DNA from: JAFEDN01 sp963795715
Lineage (GTDB): Bacteria > Pseudomonadota > Gammaproteobacteria > Coxiellales > Coxiellaceae
Assembly: GCA_963795715.1 (NCBI GenBank)
Contig: CAWCIY010000002.1
Location: 1,488,001 to 1,552,000 of the forward strand
Reading direction: 5' to 3'
Length of the DNA: 64,000 nucleotides
The notes under the pieces were generated by a model. It did no database searches and had not been told where the DNA came from. It saw only the letters and a program-made list of their open reading frames with translations. This document shows, piece by piece, positions 10,801-20,500 of the stretch. Made by a program: the position numbers and the translations under genes. Within the stretch, counting starts at the first letter, position 1. Each line of letters begins with the position of its first letter.

Positions 10801-10838
10801 TCAGATAAATTAAACACGACCGGAAATTGTCCTTTCAT
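7830..10838 (-). CDS. FG-GAP seven-blade/CSPG-repeat single-pass membrane protein
   Basis: This is a 1002-residue protein. Seven FG-GAP repeats (about residues 1-480) each carry NGFKLDGE and a GD(I/V)NGDGxxD Ca-binding loop, the number expected for one integrin-alpha-like beta-propeller. Two CSPG/NG2-like repeats follow (about 485-705), then a cadherin-like Ig domain (about 710-805), a membrane helix near 815-837 with basic residues after it, and a tail of about 165 residues. The tail aligns loosely with the tails at 12159 and 22410 (EIxxRLK motif, then a helical segment), and ends in a Cys/Ser/Arg cluster. ATG 10838 has AGGAG about 8 bases upstream. No signal peptide is seen. Likely role, by inference, is binding a partner outside the membrane and signalling or anchoring inside. 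Confidence 0.85.
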   Translation of the reverse strand: MKGQFPVVFNLSDLNGQNGFKLDGENNNDQSGGSISAAGDINGDGIADLLIGAEGYPAGSNKGRSYVMFGGPEMGGGGDILLSSLNGTNGFKLDGENDNDGSGGSVSAAGDINGDGNNDLLIGAGGYPAGSNKGRSYVVYGGPGVGGSGDILLSSLNGTNGFKLDGENNNDVSGHSVSAVEDINGDGNNDLLIGAFGYPAGNFKGRSYAVFGGPGVGNSGDILLSSLTGANGFKLDGENNDDQNAASVSAVGDINGDGNNDLLIGAFAYPAGAGKGRSYLVFGGRVGSSGDILLSSLNGTNGFKLDGENNRDGSGWSVSGAGDVNGDGYADLLIDAYGYFNSTCKGRSYVVFGGPGVGGSGDILLSGLNGANGFKLDGEDNQDSSGYSVSGAGDVNGDGYADIVIGAFGYPNGTNKGRSYVVFGGPGVGGSGDILLSSLNGTNGFKLDGENNRDESGSSVSAAGDVNGDGIADLLIGAVSYPAGSTKGRSYVVFGDVSPQLRVNQLVINQGQSLLLSQQNMNATDNSPSSWLNFTVTNVTNGYFALVNNPAHAITGFTQSSVWAHQIEFVHNNSLYPPSYDLQVINPGIALSPSPEAVKVTFYRRPVLSVNSFSVMRNGSVLMTPQQLSASDDYPDAQVFFIVQTAHGQFETVGVPGVPLVNFTQQQVVSGVIQFHQDGSIAAPSYNVTVSDPYFTVGPVSRYINYQFIPFPPLVNQPILPEIFTPGQPFEFSIPLDTFIDQNAEPLTLSATLADGEALPTGISYDPSSATFSGVINQPESYNISVTATDSYGVSATTYFLLQITGSQTSSLLGDVKTAASVASSVGSVLLAGLAFLYTRYRNKNKREFENPFANEIHQRLKLSYSDFFNGEGKQYADAIHKMARLLQDKSGVSLNTLRSSDPGRYYYYADLFAEVIRKRVAMISVHCGTSYELRLTELNEHSEQIVNEVIIHISRASETTIQGAGQRGWCAFFSSCCSSSRRKLSDVELADMKTDSPPLLA

Positions 10839-10893
10839 AAAATTACTCCTTATGTTGTTGTTAAAAATCCCTAAAGTCTAGGCAGCCCCATGT
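10839..10893 (-). pseudogene. Minimal 3' remnant of the 1258-aa orphan gene
   Basis: Immediately upstream of the FG-GAP start at 10838 the minus strand reads MGLPRL-stop, followed by an ATTTTTAACAACAACAT leader like that before the gene starting at 5285. It is a footprint of the orphan gene's last codons. The homology is short, so this call leans on its position. Confidence 0.45.
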
Positions 10894-10939
10894 AACTGAC
10901 AGTTCAGTAACTGGTATACCACCTCAACAATCCCATTAC

Positions 10940-12121
10940 TATAAAGCTGTTGTCGTCGTTTCCGTTTCCTCCAGTTGTGTCGGAGAAGCCGGTGGTGACA
11001 AGCGGCCACTTTGCGAGCTGGATACCAGACCCAGTTGCACCGCGCTGGATTTATGTTGTTTCTGCGATTGAATTACAGCGACCATCACCATTATTATAAT
11101 TTGAAGCGCCGATAATTAAATCAGTCTGTCCATCAGCATTAATGTCACCCACCCCACTAACTGAAATTCCAGCCCAACCATTAAATGATTCTCCATTGAG
11201 TACAAAACCGTTAGTCCCATTTAAACTAGATAGCGGCAATAAACCACTACTACCCGTTCCCAAACCACCAAACACAGCATAAACACGGCCAGTTCCATTA
11301 TTTCCATAATATGCACCGACTAACAAATCTGTTTTTCCATCTCCATTGATATCGCCAAAATTACTGACTGAGTAACCCGTATTATCAGGCGTTGTCAGAA
11401 AGTTACCATCCATCTTAAAACCATTGACTCCATTCAGATTTGCCAACAAAACGACACCGGTAGCACCTATACCAGCTCCTCCATAAATCACGTAACTACG
11501 GCCAATTGCATTATTGTAACCAATGGCTCCCAAAATAATGTCTGGATTCCCATCTCCATTAAAATCCCCCGCCGCACTGACTGACCAACCCACAAAATTG
11601 TTGATTCCTTCCCCATTCAGCCTAAAACCATTCGTTCCATTCAAACTGGATAGCGGTAACAGACCACTATGGCCAACTCCAGTGCCTCCGAATACAACAT
11701 AGCTACAACCAGTGCCGTTACCACTGAGGAACCGTTGAGGCGCCCCAATGATGAAATCATCATGACCATCATTATTAAAATCACCGATATCACTCACTGA
11801 AAAGCCGGCATTATCATCAACGGCTTCTCCATCCAGCTTAAAACCGTTTGTACCATTAAGACCAGACAATAATAACACCCCCCCTGACTGCCCCACCCCC
11901 GGCCCTCCAAACACCACATAAGCACGACCCACGTAGTTCACATGACCAGACGCTCCAATCAACACATCTGCCCAACCGTCACTATTAATATCTCCTCCCG
12001 CTGCAACGAATGAATTGGCGTGGTACTCGTAGTCTCCCATGGACTCGCTATCAATTTTAAAACCATTTTTACCGTTTAAACTCGATAATTGTATGACCGC
12101 TGGAAATTGTCCGTTTTTCAT
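10940..12121 (-). pseudogene. Truncated FG-GAP gene (five blades) with out-of-frame tail remnant
   Basis: ATG 12121 with AAGGAG upstream begins MKNGQFPAVI and encodes five FG-GAP repeats. In the fifth, right after NNGDGR, where GRSYVVFG should follow, the sequence changes to CNSIAETT and a stop at 11051. Downstream, another frame encodes QSQKQHKSSAVQLGLVSSS and continues to about 10940 (ending TTTTAL-stop), resembling the Ser/Pro/Thr-rich cytoplasmic C-termini of the paralogues. A deletion therefore seems to have removed blades six and seven, the CSPG repeats and the membrane helix. A 356-residue soluble five-blade product might still be made from the intact 5' part. Confidence 0.75.
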
Positions 12122-12158
12122 ATCACCATTCTCCTTCAATTTAAAAATAATCCTGCCT

Positions 12159-15100
12159 TTAAGCCAAAATACACTGGCTTTGGCGATTCCGGGAATCTCC
12201 TTTCGGGTTTTCCTGGCTGCGAGAATTGCCTATAAAAGAATTCCTGTTTTTTGACGTGAGCGTCACCGCAGTATCAGCCACTGATGCCGATCCCGTTCCC
12301 AAGGGTAAATCCAGTCTCTGCGATGAACTGAGATTTTGATCAGGCACCAGCAGCACCGTGTCATTTTTGCCTGAAATTGGCGTCGGTGTTTCCCCAAATT
12401 GTTTGATTTCTTCCACGGGTGCTGATTGCAATTCCAGTGACGGAGTGGAATCCATTTCCTTGATTTCTTCCCTCGACGGAGAAGCTACTACCAGGGCGCT
12501 ACTGTCTAAGGCCACTTTCACGGCTTGGGCGATAGCCACTGCATTTTCTTCGATATGCATCGGAGTCACTTCCGGACAGAACAACCGTGCAAACCGCGCG
12601 GCGGAACAGCAACTCACTTCCGGCACCAACATTTGCCGGGTTTTGCGCGCCACGGTATCCAGCAGACGGTTGCGTTCAAGCGGTTTGAGTTTCGACAAAT
12701 CCACTTCCACGCCCTGCTTCTCTAACTCATGCACTAAAATCGTTACGGCGCTGAGGGCATCTTTCAAAGTGTTTTCGCTGATATAATTCAGAAAACCAGT
12801 CAGCTTAATACGGTTTAGAATTTTTTTCGCCATCGGGCGCAACACATTTTTGTAATATTCCGCTTGCTCCTTACCCACGCCGTCTTTTTCTTCAACCATT
12901 CGTTCCAGATAAGATTCCGCTTTTCGCTTGACCCAAAGTTGACAGGTAAAAAAGCCAAAGCCCACCACGCCGCTGATGACCGCGCCGATAATCGCGTTGC
13001 GTACCGTGTTCGACGTATTATTGAGGGTAGACGGCGCGTTCAGCGTCACCCGGGCAACGCTGGGGCCTGCGATTAAACCATTGTTATCTGTTACCATCAA
13101 GGTATAAGCCGGGATCTGATCGCTGCCATCCTGAGTAAATTCAACCTCGGAATTCGTCACTGAGTCCTGGGTAAACTGGATCACAGATACACTGGGAGCC
13201 TCGATCGTTGAGAAATAACCATGCTCGATATCGCTCGCCGTAAACACGAGTTCCGCTTCAGTCGTATACGCATTGGGAATAGCACGCAGATTCGCTCGGC
13301 TGAATACCACTGTTTCTCCGGGTGCAATGGCTAACTGATTGACAATAATCATCGGCGCGGCGTAAAAAGTGATATTTGCTGTCTGCGCCTCGCTGCTTAA
13401 TACCCCGTCACTGACCAGGACGTCATAAGCTGGAGAAAAACCCGTGCCATCCTGGGTAAAGGCGATCTGGCGACTGCCGATCTGTTCCTGGGTAAATTGC
13501 GTGACTGGAATTTCTGGATTCTGGTTCTGGTTAAAAAATCCGTGTTGCACCTGGCTCACCGTGAACAGCAGAGTGTTTTGATCCACCTGAGGATTTTCAT
13601 CCAGGGCGCTGAGGTCGGTAGCGCTCAGCACCGAGGTACGTCCCTGCAATGTGGTCAGGCGGTTATTGAGAAAAACCGGAATGTCATCGTAAATGGGAGT
13701 AAAAATAACTTGACCGGGGAAAGGCCCGATGGCAAAAAAAGGATCGCTGATACTGACATTATACTGTGGTGATAATTCGCTGCCATCCTGCCGCAATTGA
13801 ATTTGTCCCGCACTCACCTGCTGTTGTGTAAACCGGGTAATCGACACATTCGATGGCAGCAATTCAAACTGGCCATGCTGAACTTGGTTAATCTGAAACC
13901 AGACCTGATCCGGCGGATAGTCATCGATCACATTTAAAGAATTTTCCGACAATACTGTCACGCCCTGTTCGACAATCGTCAACTGGTTATTGACCAGAAC
14001 CGGTCGAGAATAGAAGGTTATATTGGGGACGACCGGCGACAGCGTAAAATAAGGATCATTAACCACCACTGCAAACGCAGGCGCTTGACTACTGTCATCC
14101 TGCGCCAAAATCACCTGGCCCGCGAGTAATTGTTGTTGGGTAAATTCACTCACGGATTGATTGGCCGGTAATAATTTCCATTGGCCATGCTGTGGATTGA
14201 CGACGGTAAAATTTACCTGCTCAGGTGGGTAATCATCAGATACGCCTAAAAGCGCGGGATTAATTACCAAGCTCTCACCCTGATGGATCGTCAATGAATG
14301 ATTCACCCATACCGGCCGACGATAGAAAGTAATATTCGCGGCCTGTGCTGACAAACTAAAATAACCATCACTCATCCCGATCTGATAACCTGGACTGATG
14401 ACACCGCCGTCCTGCACAAAATCAATTTGACCATCCAGTAATTGCTGTTCGGTAAAAGTCGTGACGGACAGATTGGCAGGCGTCAATATAAATTGGCCAT
14501 GCTGAATTGAGTCAACGATAAAAATAATCTGACCCGGGGCGGCGTCATCCGTCAGATTCAATAATGCAGGGGTCATTATTAAACTCTGTCCCTGATGCAT
14601 TAACAACGATGTCAACTGCAAGGTGGGCTGCCGGTAAAAAGTGATGTTGGCAGGCAATGGCGGCAGCGAGAAATAAGGATCGCGAATACTCAACTGATAA
14701 CCGGGTAAGCCGGTGCTGTTATCCTGAATAAAAAAGACTTGACCAGAAAGCAATTGCTGCCCGGTAAATGTAGTGATGGAATGATTTTGGTTGAGTAATT
14801 CAAATTGTCCATGCTGTATCTGACTGACTGTTATATTCACCTGATCGGATGGATAATCATCCAGTACAACGAGCTCACTGGCGTTGAGCTGTACCCTTTC
14901 TCCTTGATGAATAGACAGCCGATTGTTCAGTAATACAGGCTGACGATAAAAAGTAATGTTGGCCGCACTGAACGGCAAAATAAAATAAGGATCATTTAGA
15001 CTGAGCTGATAACTCGGTGCACTGGCGCTGCCGTCCTGCACAAACCTGATCTGGCCCAACAGAAGTTGCTGCGCAGTAAACTGCGAAATTGAATCATTAG

Positions 15101-17387
15101 TTGGCGCGAATTGAAAAGCTCCATGCTGAACCGCGCTGATCGTGATATTCACCTGATCGAGAGGATAATCGTCGGTAATATTCAAAAACTCAGACGTCAT
15201 CTGGAGATTTTCTCCCTGATGAATCACCAACTGATTATTTTGAATCATGGGTTCTCGATAAAATGTGATATTAGCAGCGGCAGGCGTGAGAGCAAGGTCA
15301 GGATCATTCACAATGACCTGATAGCTTGGTGCATTAGCACTACCGTCTGCTATAAAAAACACCTGCCCATCCAGCAATTGCTGCTGAGAAAATTGCGTGA
15401 TGGATTGGTTGCCGGGAGCAAGGACAAATTGTCCGTGCTGCACGGCGCTTAACGTCATATTAATTTGATTCGCTGAAAAATCGTCAGTTGCGTTCAACGC
15501 CGTGGAAGTCATTTGCACAGTCTGACCTTGATGAACCAGAAGTGAGTTTTTAACTAAAATTAATCGCCGGGTAAAAGTAATGTTGGCCGGTTGCGGCGGT
15601 GGTGATAAGGCAATGCCACTATTTATTGTTTGCACCCAATAGCTCGGTGCAATTCCGCTGCCGTCATGGACAAATTCTACCTGACGATTAGAAACCTGAG
15701 GTTGGGTAAAATTGATAATAGCATTCCCGGAAGAATTAACATATTGAAAACGACCATGTTGCAGTTGAGTAATGTTAAATAGAACAGGGCCATTATCCGT
15801 GGCATTGAGATTTTGCGGTGTAAAAACGATAGTTTCACCATCACGGAGAGTTAACTGATTAACCCACAGTTGCGGTTCAATATCACCAAATATCACATAA
15901 CTACGGCCAACACCAAAAGAAGGGCCACCGTTGTAACCATAAGCTCCAATGATCAGATCATCCAGACTATCTCCATTAATATCTCCGGCGGAACTCACTG
16001 AAAAACCGCTGACATCATTAATAGCTTCACCATCCATTTTAAAACCATTGGTTCCATTTAAAGTGGAAAGCTGAATTATTCCTTCCTGTCCTACTTCCGG
16101 TCCTCCGAATACAACATAGCTTCGACCGGTACTATTGTAATAACCCAATGCTCCAACCAGTAAATCGACATGACCATCTCCATTAAAATCACCCGCTGTA
16201 CTGAGAGAGCAGCCGCTGAGATCGCCAATGTTTTCCCCTACCAGTTTAAAACCGTTTGTCCCATTGAGGCTTGATAATGCAATTAATCCATTGCTACCTA
16301 TTTTAGACCCTCCAAATACTACATAACTGCGTCCGCTATTTTTAATAATATTACCGTAAACTGGAAACTCATCATCAGGAGCTCCAATCAATAAATCTGT
16401 AAAGCCATCGTTGTTAATGTCTCCAACTGAATTGACAGAAACACCGCTATAACCATAATCCTCTCCAACCAGTATGAAACCATTTGTCCCATTAAGACTA
16501 CTGAGGAAAACTGTCGTATTCCTTCCTATGTTAGAGTGTCCAAAGAGTACATAACTTCGTCCTCTTTCTACGGCATCTGCCTGAGGAGCCCCCACAATTA
16601 AATCAGACCTTCCATCACCATTGATGTCTCCTGCTGCACTGACAGACCAACCACTCAATCCCGCTCCCCAAGCAAGTTCACCATCTATCTTAAAACCATC
16701 GGTACCATTTAAATTTGTTAGATTAAGTAATCCTCCATTTCCCACTATCCCGGTTCCACCAAAAACAACATAAGTACGGCCATGAGAATTATTGTGATTA
16801 GGCGATCCGATCATCACATCGGCATAACCATCTCCGTTGACATCTCCTGCTCCACTGACTGAAAAACCACTTTCATCCATGATACTCACTTCCCCGTCGA
16901 GCTTAAAGCCGTTGAGTCCATTCAGATTCGCAAGATTGACAATACCAGTATTCCCCACTCCGGGACCACCAAACACTACATAGCTGCGACCGATTTGCTG
17001 ATTGTGTCTATAAGCTCCAATGATCAGATCGTCATGCCCATCCCCATTGATATCACCCGCGGCGCTGACGGCACTACCACTAAAGTCATTCAAAGCTTCA
17101 CCATAAATTTTAAAACCATTAGTGCCATTCAGTGTCGCCAGTGAAATCAGACCACTACTACCTACCTTGGGTTGACCAAATACCACATAAGTACGATCAG
17201 CATACGGAGCCCCAACCATAAAATCCGCATAACCATCACCATTAATATCTCCAGCCTGGCTAACGGCATAACCCGTCCAACAAGGGGAGTCAAAAACAAC
17301 CGAGCACCCACTGTCTGCATCAATCTTAAAACCGTTTTGGCCATTCAAATCCGTTAAGTTAAATACGGTTGGAAATTGTCCTTTCAT
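12159..17387 (-). CDS. FG-GAP seven-blade protein with nine CSPG repeats, single-pass
   Basis: This is a 1742-residue protein. Seven FG-GAP repeats (about 1-520) form one predicted integrin-alpha-like propeller. Nine CSPG/NG2-like repeats follow, each with the core pattern HQGxxxxxxxxxLNxxDD, QHGQF, FTxQQLLxGQ and DGSxxAPxYQ. One membrane helix lies near 1460-1480. The cytoplasmic tail of about 260 residues contains the shared RPMAKKILNRIKLTGFLNY segment and a Ser/Thr/Pro-rich end. ATG 17387 has AGGAG with a 6-base spacer. The leader GTTAACAACATAAGGAGC is the same as in front of the kinase gene. It lies about 130 bases downstream of the 1258-residue orphan gene, so the two are probably cotranscribed. 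Confidence 0.87.
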   Translation of the reverse strand: MKGQFPTVFNLTDLNGQNGFKIDADSGCSVVFDSPCWTGYAVSQAGDINGDGYADFMVGAPYADRTYVVFGQPKVGSSGLISLATLNGTNGFKIYGEALNDFSGSAVSAAGDINGDGHDDLIIGAYRHNQQIGRSYVVFGGPGVGNTGIVNLANLNGLNGFKLDGEVSIMDESGFSVSGAGDVNGDGYADVMIGSPNHNNSHGRTYVVFGGTGIVGNGGLLNLTNLNGTDGFKIDGELAWGAGLSGWSVSAAGDINGDGRSDLIVGAPQADAVERGRSYVLFGHSNIGRNTTVFLSSLNGTNGFILVGEDYGYSGVSVNSVGDINNDGFTDLLIGAPDDEFPVYGNIIKNSGRSYVVFGGSKIGSNGLIALSSLNGTNGFKLVGENIGDLSGCSLSTAGDFNGDGHVDLLVGALGYYNSTGRSYVVFGGPEVGQEGIIQLSTLNGTNGFKMDGEAINDVSGFSVSSAGDINGDSLDDLIIGAYGYNGGPSFGVGRSYVIFGDIEPQLWVNQLTLRDGETIVFTPQNLNATDNGPVLFNITQLQHGRFQYVNSSGNAIINFTQPQVSNRQVEFVHDGSGIAPSYWVQTINSGIALSPPPQPANITFTRRLILVKNSLLVHQGQTVQMTSTALNATDDFSANQINMTLSAVQHGQFVLAPGNQSITQFSQQQLLDGQVFFIADGSANAPSYQVIVNDPDLALTPAAANITFYREPMIQNNQLVIHQGENLQMTSEFLNITDDYPLDQVNITISAVQHGAFQFAPTNDSISQFTAQQLLLGQIRFVQDGSASAPSYQLSLNDPYFILPFSAANITFYRQPVLLNNRLSIHQGERVQLNASELVVLDDYPSDQVNITVSQIQHGQFELLNQNHSITTFTGQQLLSGQVFFIQDNSTGLPGYQLSIRDPYFSLPPLPANITFYRQPTLQLTSLLMHQGQSLIMTPALLNLTDDAAPGQIIFIVDSIQHGQFILTPANLSVTTFTEQQLLDGQIDFVQDGGVISPGYQIGMSDGYFSLSAQAANITFYRRPVWVNHSLTIHQGESLVINPALLGVSDDYPPEQVNFTVVNPQHGQWKLLPANQSVSEFTQQQLLAGQVILAQDDSSQAPAFAVVVNDPYFTLSPVVPNITFYSRPVLVNNQLTIVEQGVTVLSENSLNVIDDYPPDQVWFQINQVQHGQFELLPSNVSITRFTQQQVSAGQIQLRQDGSELSPQYNVSISDPFFAIGPFPGQVIFTPIYDDIPVFLNNRLTTLQGRTSVLSATDLSALDENPQVDQNTLLFTVSQVQHGFFNQNQNPEIPVTQFTQEQIGSRQIAFTQDGTGFSPAYDVLVSDGVLSSEAQTANITFYAAPMIIVNQLAIAPGETVVFSRANLRAIPNAYTTEAELVFTASDIEHGYFSTIEAPSVSVIQFTQDSVTNSEVEFTQDGSDQIPAYTLMVTDNNGLIAGPSVARVTLNAPSTLNNTSNTVRNAIIGAVISGVVGFGFFTCQLWVKRKAESYLERMVEEKDGVGKEQAEYYKNVLRPMAKKILNRIKLTGFLNYISENTLKDALSAVTILVHELEKQGVEVDLSKLKPLERNRLLDTVARKTRQMLVPEVSCCSAARFARLFCPEVTPMHIEENAVAIAQAVKVALDSSALVVASPSREEIKEMDSTPSLELQSAPVEEIKQFGETPTPISGKNDTVLLVPDQNLSSSQRLDLPLGTGSASVADTAVTLTSKNRNSFIGNSRSQENPKGDSRNRQSQCILA

Positions 17388-17470
17388 AAATTGCTCCTTA
17401 TGTTGTTAACGAACACTCCTAATCCCGGGGCTTAACCACGGTTATTCATAGCAAATCTGCCATTTTCTAG

Positions 17471-17493
17471 ATCCCGCGATCAAGTCGCGGGAT
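17471..17493. repeat. Palindromic repeat element
   Basis: ATCCCGCGA (17471-17479), TCAAG loop, TCGCGGGAT (17485-17493): a perfect 9-bp stem, in the gap between the orphan gene and the FG-GAP gene. It has a longer relative at 7367-7413 and a diverged relative inside the orphan gene. It could form an RNA hairpin between the two cistrons, but there is no T tract, so a terminator is not supported. Confidence 0.75.
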
Positions 17494-17514
17494 GACGTAA
17501 ATACTCAACTTGAC

Positions 17515-20500
17515 TCAGGGCTTGGGCAGTCCCAGTGTGGTTGAAATTTCCGTGGCCGGGAGGTCGCCGGTGCAGACCAATCCCGTAATTCCCGCCGGGG
17601 TTAATACCGGCAGTCCTTTGATTTCACATAATGCTTGGCGCTGAGCGCCGGAGGGGGTGATCCAGGACAGCATCAGCGGATTATGTTCGTTCAGCCATAA
17701 ACTCGGGCGGCGGAAATCCGCCCCTTCGATCTTCCATTCGCTCAAGCCGGGATGATTCGAAGCGCCGTGCGACAATAAGGCCACGGCGGTGTCGCGATAG
17801 AGGATTCGATGTTGAATACCTACCGCTGTTATCCACACCATTGCTGCTCCTCGCTGGCCTAGCAGGGTTCCCACCTGGCGAATCAACAGCGTGCTTAATT
17901 CAGGCCCTTCAGCGGTTGTGCGCTTTTTCTGAAATTTGGCTTCTTTATTTTCTTGTGGCAATACTCGACGTGTGATAAAGGTCAGTGATTCGCTTCCCAT
18001 CATGCCGCCGGCCGCTAAAATGATTGGGACTAAACTGCCCTGCGTCAGCGCTTCACCGCCATGCCATAACAACACGCTGAGCCGGTGTAACGCGGTGAGA
18101 CTGCAGAGCGGTTCTTTGAGTTCAGCTTTAAAGTCATCCAACCGGTCGGCTTCTACTTTTCGATAGCCGGTTAGCGTGATCACGCTCATACCCAACATTT
18201 GCAGCAAAGCATAAGGCCCCAGGTAAATTTGCACACCCGCGCCCAGGCACGTTCCCAAAATGCCTAAACTGCGGCTAACCGGTTCTGTCCCTAAGTAAAG
18301 CCGTACCACCGTTTCACTGCGGGTGGATAGGCTTTCGGATCGGGTGATTGCCTGGACCATTCGGCCAACGAGACGCGCTTCCTGCGCCCCCAAATCCTGC
18401 TCGGTTTTATGGTCTTTTTCTTCTCGGCTGCCTTCATCCGACAGGGAACGGCCCAGAAGTCTAAATAACTCGCCACCCAGCCCTAAAAATGAACTGTAAT
18501 ACACAAAACTCCAGGTTTGAGTGACATAATCACAGGGCGTGAAACGTTGACGGCGAATGTGGTCTTGCAGCGTCAATTCCCACCGGAGGATTTCCAGCCG
18601 CAATTGATCCCGGTGTTGATTCAGCGTCTTCAGGTTTTCCGTCACTTCCGTCGTCACCAAAAAAGACGCCAGAACGGCTAACGGCAGCCCCTCAATCAGC
18701 GCTTGAGGATAGGGAAAACGTTGAGCGTATAAATGTTTCTTCATCGCCTGATCTCGCGCCTGGATCATGCGTGGCGAGGGTTTATCTTCACCGGGTTGCT
18801 GATAATCTGACCGGCGTTGGATTTGTAATGTGCTCATAATCAAGACGGTGCGTAAGACCGCCAACAGTTCCTGGTGCAACGGAGCGTTGTGGTGTTCCGT
18901 CTGCCGCCAGCGGTCGAGGATGGCTTGTACACAACGTTCCTGGTGACTCTTGGCCACCGTGTTGGGTTCGATCTGATGAGTTTGAGCGTGTTGTAACATC
19001 CCTAACACATCTTCCATCAATATCACCGAATAAGCCGCCGTCTGGGGGATGGCTTTAAAATTCAAAGCCACCTGACCCCGACAGACTTTTTCCAAAGGCC
19101 CTTTCAACGCATTCACTATGGACGACTGAGCGGCGACGCCCAACACCATCACCTGCACTTTTCCATATAATTTGGGCGCGGCTTGGGTGAGTGTGAGCCT
19201 GAGCGCGTTAAGTAATTCCGGCGTCGGCGACATTTGTACGACTTTCTGCTCTTGCCACAATTGACTAGCCAAAGCGGTATTCGGCACGGCATATTGGATC
19301 ATCACCGCCACCGTTTGCGACTGTCCGGTTTGGGTGTTTTGGGTAGAAAACAGAAACGCGGCTCGCCAATTGTCGATAAGACCCTGCCGAGCTTGCCAAT
19401 AGTGCAGCAAGGCTTGCAGAAATACCGTCTCCGTGACGGTGGCTTGCGGATACGCCGTTAACTCAAATGCACTACTGCTGTCGCGGGACAATTTATCTTC
19501 AGGGGTCGAGGCGATCTGATACGCCCGTAAAATCCCGGCCATCATGGCGGGTGTATAAACGGGACCGCTATATTTGGACTCAGGTTCTCTGGATCCCGCG
19601 GTCATCTCGCGACTTGATCGCGGGACCTGGGATGACGATTGAATGTCAGTGTTGAGTACCGAGGGCACAGAAGTTTCCGACAGTGTGGATGGGGAAATAG
19701 GTGATAGTACAGTCTCCTTTTTTTCATCGTTTTCATCAATTTCTTTAGCTTCCTTTTGACTGCTGGAGATACGCTTTTTGGGTTTCACTGTAGGTAATGC
19801 ATACAGCAAATCTGCGGGTATCTTTTTAAATTGACCACCTTCGGGTAATTCAATCCTTATCCGTGGGGTCGTGGGTAGGTTTGAAATCACCCCTGTAAAT
19901 ACCACCATCTCAATCTCCGTAAAGAGATTGCGAATCCCGGCCATCAGGGGTTTGTTTTTGAGATAGCGTTGGGTTTTGGGTTGTTGATCGCTAAGCCGAT
20001 GTTGATTCCACAGATCTTCCGCTAAGGTCAAGTTGGGATTTAACCAGCGAATGATCAAACCCCTGGATTGCGCCTGCTCTACGCCTGAAAACAGATACAG
20101 CACGGCCCGCTTTTCTACCTTTCCCTGCTGCTCATGCCAATACTTTAAGGTGTTTTGCACAAAAAAATCACCGTTAAATACATTCTCCTTACGGCTCACT
20201 AACTCAAATTCATGAGAATACGTCTCGGCTTTTCCTTCGCTAGATGGCAGCCAATGCTTAATATCCCATTGGCCGGTTGCACCGTCAGCGCTTTCTTCCG
20301 TTCCGGTGTGCCATGTCAAAACCTGGGCGGGTTTTGAGGGTTTTTCATCCAGGGTTTTCAGGGCTTCCATGAGCCAAGAAGCCTCGGCTGGATCGGCGGT
20401 TGGTTTCGGAGATTCAAGGGATGAGGATGTGGATGAGCTTGAGGACGATTGAACAATGGTTTTGATATCCGTTGAGCTATTATTCGATGAAGAAAAAGTC

